Shown: piece by piece, positions 57,847 through 64,000 of the stretch
Numbering within the stretch: position 1 is the first letter of the stretch
Layout of the letters: each line of letters starts with the position of its first letter
Source: Methylomonas sp. UP202
GTDB taxonomy: Bacteria; Pseudomonadota; Gammaproteobacteria; Methylococcales; Methylomonadaceae
Direction of reading: 5' to 3'
DNA: 64,000 bases
Assembly: GCF_029910655.1 (NCBI RefSeq)
Contig: NZ_CP123897.1
Location: 3,461,547-3,525,546, forward strand
Notes under the pieces: model-generated
Database searches by the model: none
Seen by the model: only the letters and a program-made list of their open reading frames with translations
What the model was told of the DNA's origin: nothing
Position numbers and translations under genes: made by a program

Positions 57847-60260
57847 TTCCATGTGATGCCCATCCTGGTGAGATGTCGCTCGACTTTGCTCGCCAGTTTG
57901 CTTACCTCGCCTTCCAACTGCGGCAGTGGCGCGGCATAGCGTTCGGCCAGTTGGCGGATGCGACGGGTCAGAGTCTGCGAAACCCGGTCCAGTTCGCCAT
58001 GCACGGCGGCAGACAGGTGCGCCATCCACTTGTCGTCGATCACCAGCGTTTTGATCTCGGCTTCGCTCAACGTCGGGTATTTTTCATAGGCCTTTTGGTC
58101 GAGCGCGGCTTCGGCTTCCCTGATTTGTTTTTTCAACACGCCGATCTGGTTGCCAAATTCCAGCCATTGTTTCAACACTTTTAACTCTTCGTCACCATCC
58201 GAATCCTTACCAATTTCCTTGATCCGGTCTTTAACGGCGGCGGCATTGATGTTGTCGTATCCGGAAAAGATGGCGTCTTCGCCGCCGTGTTCTTCTTCCA
58301 GCTCGGCTAGGCTGGCGGTGGCGGCTTCCAGTTCGGCTTGTTTGGCCTCAATGGCGGCCTGTTCGTCGGCAAAGTAGCGGGCGACGATGAGGGGTTTGGG
58401 GAGCAAATCGCAAACCCAGCCTTTGTCCTTGGTTTTACCTTTTTTGTCGGTTTCGACGATGCGTGTGGGTTGGGCGACCCAGCCGTCGGCGGCGATCAGA
58501 TAGCAATCGTCCTGCATGGTTTCGGCCCAGTAGTCCATCAGGTGCTGGTAGATGTCGTAGGCATCCAGCAGCGGCGCAGGCTTGAAGGTATTCAACAAGT
58601 CTTCGGCGATGGTTTCGATCAAGACCTTGGGATGGCCGTCTTTGCCAAAGCCGATGAGCAGCGGCGTGGTGGCGTCGCGCCAGTGTTGAAAGCGTGCGGT
58701 GGCCTGGGCGTTGAAGGCGGTGAATTCGGCATGGCCGAAGATGGCGGGTTTGACCTCGGCCAGCGGCAGCGTCAGTTGCGTATAACCGGGGCGCAGCACG
58801 GCGAACAAGCTGGCGCGCACACCGGGCAACACTTGCCAGTAATCGGCTAGTGCATCCAGGTCGCGTTCGGGGATACCGCCGTTCAGGTGACCATCGATGT
58901 CCTGAATGTCTTCCGGCTCAGTGCTGTCGATGTAGCGCGGCAGATTCAGGTTGAAGTCGTTTTTCGGATCGGCGATTTCGTCGAACGGCACCATCCGAGC
59001 ATAGCGCGGCACATCGGCTTGCTTGCCGAAGGTGTCGACGATTTTGTGGATGTCCTGCTCGCGCAGGCGGTTCTTGTTGCCGTCCTTGATATAGCCCTTG
59101 CTGGCGTCGATCATGAACACGCCTTTGCGTGCAGCGGCGTTTTCTTTATCGATGACCAGGATGCAGGCCGGAATGCCGGTGCCGTAAAACAGGTTGGCCG
59201 GCAGGCCGATGATGCCTTTCAGGTATCCAGAGCGAATCAGCTGCTGACGGATCACCGCTTCGGCATTGCCGCGAAACAGCACGCCGTGCGGCAGAATGCA
59301 GGCGGCTTTGCCATTGGCTTTCAGGCTGCGGATGATGTGCAGCAAATAGGCGTAGTCGCCTTGTTTGGCCGGCGGCTCGCCCCAAACAAAGCGCTGGTAA
59401 GCATCGTCGCCCGGCGTCAGGCCGGTACTCCAGGTCTTGTCGGAAAACGGCGGATTGGCGACCACGTAATCGTAAGTGCGCAGGTTTTCGCCGTCTTTGA
59501 ACTTGGGGGAGGCCAGCGTGTTGCCGGACAGGATGGTGGCGGTCGGGAAGTCGTGCAGGATCATGTTCATCCGCGCCAAACCGGCGGTGGTGACGTCTTT
59601 TTCCTGGCCTTCGAGGGTAATATGTTTGCCGGCTTCGGCGGCGACTTTTAGCAGCAAGGAGCCGGAGCCGCAAGTCGGGTCGTAAGCCGTCGTCGAGCCT
59701 TTGGCGTTTTCCGGCGAGATGCCGATCACCTTAGCGATGATACGGCTGACTTCCGACGGCGTATAAAACTGGCCTTTGCTTTTGCCGCTTTCGGTGGCGA
59801 AATGGCGCATCAGGTATTCGTAGGCGTCGCCGAGAATGTCGTCGTGCTCGGCGCGGTTCTTGGAGAAATCCAGCTCGGGCTTTTGGAAAATGCCGATCAG
59901 GTTGGAGAGCTTCTCCACCATGTCATTGCCTTCGCCGAGTTTGTTGGGATCGTTGAAATCGGGAAAGTCGCTTTTTGACAAGCGGGCATTAGCATTGACC
60001 AAGGGGCCGATGATCTGGGTGTTGATCTTGTCGCCGATGTCGGATTTGCCTTTGAGGGCGATCATGTCCTTGAAGCTGGCGCCGGGAGGAATCACCACCG
60101 GCGGCGCGAAGTCGTCGCTGTCGGCGTATTTGTCGGTGATGTATTTGATGAACAGCATGAACAGCACGTAGTCCTTGTACTGACTGGCGTCCATGCCGCC
60201 GCGCAATTGGTCGCACGAGGCCCACAGCGAGGAATAAAGATCGGATTTTTTAATAGCCAT
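57843..60260 (-). CDS. hsdM: Type I restriction enzyme methyltransferase subunit
   Basis: 805-residue N6-adenine methyltransferase subunit. The N-terminal HsdM helical domain (LYSSLWASCDQLRGGMDASQYKDYVLFMLFIKYI) is followed by the catalytic domain with YDPTCGSGSLLLKVA (SAM motif) and YDYVVANPPFSDKTW (NPPF, about 270). A long C-terminal extension (about 520-805), including a coiled coil (AAIEAKQAELEAATASLAELEEEH), is larger than in the E. coli enzyme. First gene of the minus-strand restriction operon. Confidence 0.95.
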   Translation of the reverse strand: MAIKKSDLYSSLWASCDQLRGGMDASQYKDYVLFMLFIKYITDKYADSDDFAPPVVIPPGASFKDMIALKGKSDIGDKINTQIIGPLVNANARLSKSDFPDFNDPNKLGEGNDMVEKLSNLIGIFQKPELDFSKNRAEHDDILGDAYEYLMRHFATESGKSKGQFYTPSEVSRIIAKVIGISPENAKGSTTAYDPTCGSGSLLLKVAAEAGKHITLEGQEKDVTTAGLARMNMILHDFPTATILSGNTLASPKFKDGENLRTYDYVVANPPFSDKTWSTGLTPGDDAYQRFVWGEPPAKQGDYAYLLHIIRSLKANGKAACILPHGVLFRGNAEAVIRQQLIRSGYLKGIIGLPANLFYGTGIPACILVIDKENAAARKGVFMIDASKGYIKDGNKNRLREQDIHKIVDTFGKQADVPRYARMVPFDEIADPKNDFNLNLPRYIDSTEPEDIQDIDGHLNGGIPERDLDALADYWQVLPGVRASLFAVLRPGYTQLTLPLAEVKPAIFGHAEFTAFNAQATARFQHWRDATTPLLIGFGKDGHPKVLIETIAEDLLNTFKPAPLLDAYDIYQHLMDYWAETMQDDCYLIAADGWVAQPTRIVETDKKGKTKDKGWVCDLLPKPLIVARYFADEQAAIEAKQAELEAATASLAELEEEHGGEDAIFSGYDNINAAAVKDRIKEIGKDSDGDEELKVLKQWLEFGNQIGVLKKQIREAEAALDQKAYEKYPTLSEAEIKTLVIDDKWMAHLSAAVHGELDRVSQTLTRRIRQLAERYAAPLPQLEGEVSKLASKVERHLTRMGITWK

Positions 60261-60788
60261 GAATCGGTGATGGTGTGGCGTGTTTAGTCTTGGTTATTGG
60301 GGTTAGTCGATTGGCTGGGAACGGCGATGCCGTATTAGCCGCAAAAGCCGTGAATCAGCACTTCTACCCTGTTAGCCAGAAAGCGATGCTCGCGTTCGGC
60401 GGCCAGGCGCAGCGCTGGTTTTAACGCCGAATCGATGCGAAACGTCGGCTTGGCGGCTTTGGTAGCCGGCCGGTCTGTTGCCCATCCGGATTACGGTACT
60501 GGGAACGTACCGCGATGTAAAGGAAAGCCGGCGACTATCCAAGTCCAGCGGACCTAGCGAAGCGTGGAAGTTTAGCCTCCAGGCGAATATCCGGCCGAAA
60601 ATCGAGAGCGATCGGCCGCCGCCGCCGCGAACATCGCGCCGTTCGAATAGCTATGTGCCGCCACGGCAAGCCGCTCGAGCGGACGACTCTATCGGCTGAA
60701 CGCGACAAGCTCTGAAAATGAAGGCAAAGAACCGCTGCCGCGCCAAATTGCTCGGATCGGCGCGGCGTCACGCCAATCCGAGCGCGAA
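60261..60788. other. Intergenic region upstream of hsdM
   Basis: Apart from the broken ribbon-helix-helix remnant at its left, no gene is visible. The part from about 60490 to 60788 has no convincing frame on either strand. The hsdM promoter should lie close to 60261-60330. Confidence 0.4.
60335..60487 (-). pseudogene. Remnant of a ribbon-helix-helix DNA-binding protein
   Basis: One frame reads TKAAKPTFRIDSALKPALRL then AAEREHRFLANRVEVLIHGF and CG before a stop, closely resembling small Arc/ribbon-helix-helix regulators. An in-frame stop lies a few codons before this and no start codon is available. An ATG (60483-60485 region) exists in the neighbouring frame, so a frameshift near the N-terminus is likely. 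It sits directly upstream of hsdM. Confidence 0.45.
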
Positions 60789-61823
60789 CTAGATTTTTCG
60801 CCGAGTCAGCGGGTGACTATCGAAGGCTTTGCGGACATGGCGCCAATGTTCGACGACATTTTCTATCCGTTGGGTATCGCCGGTTTGCAGCTGGGTGAAA
60901 CACTCGCTGCTGCGCACAAAGGACGCCAGGAAGTCGCCCATGATCAATTGCTGAGTTTGATATTCCGCCATGGCTTGACGCTTGGTCGCCACTTCGGCGG
61001 GCATCAAATTCAAACACACCCGGTGATGTCCGCGCAGCGGTAAATCGTCGGGCAGTTGCATGGGTTGCCCGCTCCAGTCCTGAGCGATCCCCCAATTCGA
61101 GCCGGTCGGCCATCCGGGGCGCCAATGGATCAAGTAGGCCAGCATTTTCGGATGAATGTTTTGCGAGGGTTCGCGCGCCAGCCAGTCGCGCACGGCCAGC
61201 AACGTGAACATACCCAAACCGGCGTGATCCGAGTCGTTTTCCATCACGTCCGGGAAGGCTATCATGGTCGGACGGGTCTCGCGCAAGATCGCCACCAGTT
61301 CGCTGAGTAAGTCCTGGCCGTCTTGCGCGTAGCCTCTATCGACCGCTTCGCTGTAAGGCACATGGTCGAAGCCGGTGAAGTCCGAGCGCATCGGCTGGTT
61401 GCGCCGCCAATGCGACACCAGTGCCGAGTAGATGCTGCCGTCCGAGAAGCCCAACAAGTCCAGATGCAAAAACCCCTTGCCCAACACTTGGGCCGCGCGC
61501 CGCGATTCGTCCAGGCGACGTTCGCCGAACGCCAGAAAATCGGCCGCGGACGGCTTGCGCTTGCCGGTTTGCTGAACCACGGCATCGACGTAGGCGTCAC
61601 CCGATGTCACGACGACGCTACGGACACTGCCGCCGTTGGCGAATACTCGTTGCGCCAGACCCGCGGCGCTCAAGCTTTCATCGTCGGGATGCGGCGCCAA
61701 TATGAGCAGGCGCTCCCCCCTGCCCACGTCCAGCGCTTGCTCCGGCGCGGCGGCGGCCGGTAATGCCACCGCAACGGAAAGCCAAAAAAACATAAGATGC
61801 CAAACACGATTAGACTGCCGCAT
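60789..61823 (-). CDS. Exported PIG-L/LmbE-family deacetylase
   Basis: 344-residue protein with a signal peptide (about 1-25: VWHLMFFWLSVAVALPAAAA) and the zinc-binding motif LLILAPHPDDESLSAAGLA (PHPDDE) characteristic of PIG-L N-acetylglucosaminyl deacetylases, plus ENDSDHAGLGMFTLLAV carrying the third zinc His. It probably acts on an N-acetyl sugar in the periplasm; the substrate is unknown. ATG 61823 is chosen as it starts the signal peptide. Divergent from mtfA. Confidence 0.87.
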   Translation of the reverse strand: MRQSNRVWHLMFFWLSVAVALPAAAAPEQALDVGRGERLLILAPHPDDESLSAAGLAQRVFANGGSVRSVVVTSGDAYVDAVVQQTGKRKPSAADFLAFGERRLDESRRAAQVLGKGFLHLDLLGFSDGSIYSALVSHWRRNQPMRSDFTGFDHVPYSEAVDRGYAQDGQDLLSELVAILRETRPTMIAFPDVMENDSDHAGLGMFTLLAVRDWLAREPSQNIHPKMLAYLIHWRPGWPTGSNWGIAQDWSGQPMQLPDDLPLRGHHRVCLNLMPAEVATKRQAMAEYQTQQLIMGDFLASFVRSSECFTQLQTGDTQRIENVVEHWRHVRKAFDSHPLTRRKI

Positions 61824-61892
61824 ACGCTGCTCCTGCTTCCAAAATAGACCCGGATGAAATGTGTCCGCTCGGCCCGTCAACACGGACCGGGC

Positions 61893-61898
61893 TATAAT
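61893..61898 (+). promoter_or_regulatory. Candidate -10 element upstream of mtfA
   Basis: TATAAT exactly, in GGGCTATAATCC, 182 bases before the mtfA ATG. No good -35 is seen at normal spacing, so support is weak. Confidence 0.28.
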
Positions 61899-62079
61899 CC
61901 GCCTCGACTGGAGACCAGCGAAGACCGTGCCAAACCATGCCGGCACCGCGACCGGCTGCAATTGTGGCTGACTAAATCCGGTTTGCAACCGACCCGGTTG
62001 AAATATCCGCCAGATTGGTTGCTATCAACCGTTCGGGACGAACCCGCTATTCGGCCATCACCACCACCGCGACGACCTG

Positions 62080-62874
62080 ATGAGAAACCGATTCAAACGC
62101 GCCTATCGACGTTATCGGCTACGCGGCCACGCCATTCCCTTCCAAACCTGGACCCAAGCCACCGCTGAGTTACCTTTACTGCAAGGACTGACGCCAATCG
62201 AACTGGCCCGCTTACGGGTGATGAGCTCGTTGTTTCTCCGCGAAAAAAACCTGGTCGGCGTGGATATTGACCTAAATACCAACATGCGCATCGTCATCGC
62301 GACACAGTGCTGCCTGCCGGTTTTGTATTTGGGCTTGGCGCTGCTGTCCGGCTGGCTGGATGTCGTGGTTTATCCCGACGCCTTCGTCGTGGCGCATGAA
62401 GACGTCGACGACGCCGGCGTCGTACATCAAGAACAGCGAATTCTGACCGGGGAAGCTTGGTCGGCGGGACCGCTGATATTGTCCTGGCAAGAAATCCTGG
62501 AAGACATCGAATATCCGGAATCCGGACAAAACGTAATCGTTCACGAGATCGCCCACAAGCTGGATATGCGCAATGGGGTCGGCAACGGTATGCCGCCGCT
62601 GCACGCCGATATGTCGGTGAGCGAGTGGACGACCGCGTTATCCGCTGCCTTCCGCCAATTGCGCCAGTATCCCGAGTTGCCGATTTCGAGCTGGATCGAT
62701 CCTTACGCGGCCACCGATCCAGCCGAATGCTTCGCGGTGTTTAGTGAAGCGTTCTTCTGCACGCCTGCGATTCTGTTGGAACATTGTCCGGCGGTGTTCC
62801 GACAACTGAACCTCTATTACCGCCAACAGCCGCATCGGCGTCGCGATCGACAACTAAACATCGACCATCGTTAA
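62080..62874 (+). CDS. mtfA: MtfA-type zinc peptidase (M90)
   Basis: 264-residue protein of the MtfA family, in E. coli a partner of the glucose repressor Mlc and an aminopeptidase. The zinc site is VIVHEIAHKLDMRNG (HExxH, about 152), with PYAATDPAECFAVFSEAFF downstream supplying the third ligand. The N-terminus FKRAYRRYRLRGHAIP is basic. No partner repressor is nearby. Confidence 0.92.
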   Translation: MRNRFKRAYRRYRLRGHAIPFQTWTQATAELPLLQGLTPIELARLRVMSSLFLREKNLVGVDIDLNTNMRIVIATQCCLPVLYLGLALLSGWLDVVVYPDAFVVAHEDVDDAGVVHQEQRILTGEAWSAGPLILSWQEILEDIEYPESGQNVIVHEIAHKLDMRNGVGNGMPPLHADMSVSEWTTALSAAFRQLRQYPELPISSWIDPYAATDPAECFAVFSEAFFCTPAILLEHCPAVFRQLNLYYRQQPHRRRDRQLNIDHR

Positions 62875-62937
62875 GCCCCCCGACCGGAAGCGCGTTGCAG
62901 GCTCATCCGAAACCGATGGAAATCCATTCGACCGCGC

Positions 62938-62967
62938 AAAAAAAGAAGGCGCGGATAACCGCGCCTT
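62938..62967 (-). terminator. Rho-independent terminator of the PKD-domain gene
   Basis: On the minus strand, AAGGCGCGG, loop TTAT, CCGCGCCTT is followed by CTTTTTTT. It lies 24 bases past the stop of the exported PKD protein. Confidence 0.85.
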
Positions 62968-62990
62968 CCGTTACAACAGCAAATATTAGC

Positions 62991-64000
62991 TTACCAAGTA
63001 AAACTCGCCGCCACCTGGCCGCTGCCGTCGTAGGTATAACCGTTTTTGACGACGTTGCTAACGGTGTAGGCACAGGTTCCGGAGCTGCTGGTGGGCAGGC
63101 TGGAACTGCTGATACTGGCGATACCGGTGGAACCGGTCACGGCGGATTTAGCCCAGGTTTTGGAAATGTTACCGGTACTGGTTTTCGCCGAACAACTCCA
63201 CGAGCCGTTCACCGTGGCGTTAGCCAATGTAGCTTCGCCATACTTAACGGTCACTTTGGCCAAACACTCCGATTTGCCGCCCGTCAACAATCTGCGGATT
63301 ATCGCGGTGTTCGAGACTTTCATGCTGACGTTTACCGGCGCCTGAGCGACATTGATCGATTGCGTGGCGCTGTTTTTCAAGCCGACGTTATCGGTCACCG
63401 TCAGCGTGGCAGTATAGTTGCCCGGAGTTCCGTAGGTATGATCGACACTGGCGGTACTGCCATTCGTACTTCCGTCGCCGTAATTCCAATCATAACCGAC
63501 GATGGTGCCGTCCGGGTCGCTAGAGCCCGTACCATTGAATGTTACCTTGGACGGCGCATCGCTCGCGGTCGGTAATGCTGAAATGACGGCCGTCGGCGGG
63601 ATCAGTTTCACGACGTTTTTCGGATAACTACCGGTAATCTGGTACTGGCCAAGGCTAGCGTAATCCGAATAGCCGGTCGTCAAGTCGCCTTTACCGACGC
63701 CATCGATTTGCAGGAAATATTGACCCGCGTTCAAGGTAGCGCTCAGCGACGCCGACAGACTATCGACCGGATTTACCTCGCTGACCGACTTACCGGAAGC
63801 ATCGAACAATTTCAGAGCAATATCCAAATTACCGGCCACCGAACCCGAGGCCGCATTGAACTGAACGTCGCCGCCATCGGTGTAAAAAGTGAAGACGTCC
63901 AGGTCGGTATTGCGTTCGATAATGCCGGTTTGAACCACCGAGGTGGGATCGCCCGACAAAGGTGCGGCCGAGGCCATGCTGTCCGGAAAATCGTCGACTC
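62991..64000 (-). CDS. Exported PKD-domain protein, C-terminal part
   Basis: The frame is open to the right edge, so only the last 336 or so residues are present. Order: a pre-peptidase C-terminal type beta domain (GIIERNTDLDVFTFYTDGG, LNAGQYFLQIDGVGKGD), a PKD domain (SSDPDGTIVGYDWNYGDGST, DHTYGTPGNYTATLTVTDN), and a C-terminal Ig-like domain with cysteines (SECLAKVTV, GSWSCSAKT, SGTCAYTVS). These are common C-terminal modules of secreted proteases and adhesins; the N-terminal catalytic part, if any, is outside the window. The ATG at 63977 is internal, since upstream codons (DDFPDS) continue the domain. Confidence 0.85.
   Translation of the reverse strand, partial: VDDFPDSMASAAPLSGDPTSVVQTGIIERNTDLDVFTFYTDGGDVQFNAASGSVAGNLDIALKLFDASGKSVSEVNPVDSLSASLSATLNAGQYFLQIDGVGKGDLTTGYSDYASLGQYQITGSYPKNVVKLIPPTAVISALPTASDAPSKVTFNGTGSSDPDGTIVGYDWNYGDGSTNGSTASVDHTYGTPGNYTATLTVTDNVGLKNSATQSINVAQAPVNVSMKVSNTAIIRRLLTGGKSECLAKVTVKYGEATLANATVNGSWSCSAKTSTGNISKTWAKSAVTGSTGIASISSSSLPTSSSGTCAYTVSNVVKNGYTYDGSGQVAASFTW

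Noticed and set aside
58338..59651. Plus-strand frames opposite hsdM
   Set aside because: Antisense shadows of the methyltransferase subunit.

Overview
The window is high-GC, gene-dense bacterial chromosome from a gammaproteobacterium. The gene orders nnr-tsaE-amiB next to queG, ubiG-mupP-yciK, and acpP-fabF-pabC-mltG-tmk-holB-pilZ-tatD are all gammaproteobacterial. Together with an aryl-polyene cluster and CCGGCA/TGCCGG dispersed palindromes, they suggest a Methylomonas-like methanotroph (Methylococcales). No methane-oxidation gene is present, so that placement is inference.

Layout. 1-6.6 kb: a truncated secreted phytase-like protein, a zinc-ribbon protein, the amiB-tsaE-nnr set, divergent queG, a small HExxH protein and a PilZ protein. 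6.6-16.7 kb: a glutaredoxin-membrane fusion, mrcB (PBP1B), lolA, a diguanylate cyclase, sufT-like, the yciK-mupP-ubiG operon and a GspE/PilB-type ATPase. 16.7-19.9 kb: an AT-rich island with a UPF0489 (arginase-fold-like) gene and a PLD-nuclease-like gene, flanked by sequence with no recognisable genes. 19.9-31 kb: a compact, mostly overlapping minus-strand aryl-polyene-type cluster (two acyltransferases, a glycosyltransferase, an AMP-ligase/dehydratase fusion, two ACPs, three ketosynthase-like proteins, a reductase, a dehydratase, a methyltransferase, a GNAT protein and a lipoprotein). No exporter or ammonia lyase is seen within it. 31-47 kb: glgX, rlmG, a candidate small RNA, the tatD-to-acpP fatty-acid/replication operon, a hotdog protein, a membrane diguanylate cyclase coupled to a B12-binding radical SAM enzyme, and malic enzyme.

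47-60.3 kb is a type I restriction-modification locus on the minus strand: hsdM, a small ORF, an antitoxin-like gene, a PIN toxin, hsdS, then hsdR and a YgjP-type metallopeptidase. A tandem array of about 232-bp units lies immediately downstream of hsdS. Every unit carries a copy of the last 26 codons of hsdS (stop included) plus two palindromes. An intact IS66 element with a perfect 8-bp target duplication has inserted into one unit. A GIY-YIG gene and a short ORF lie between the array and hsdR. hsdR itself carries an in-frame REP-like palindrome.

60.3-64 kb: a broken ribbon-helix-helix remnant, a secreted PIG-L deacetylase, mtfA, and the C-terminal part of a PKD-domain exported protein that runs off the window.

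The most unusual features are the hsdS-tail array, the toxin-antitoxin pair embedded in the restriction operon, the AT-rich two-gene island and a four-hairpin candidate sRNA near 34.8 kb.
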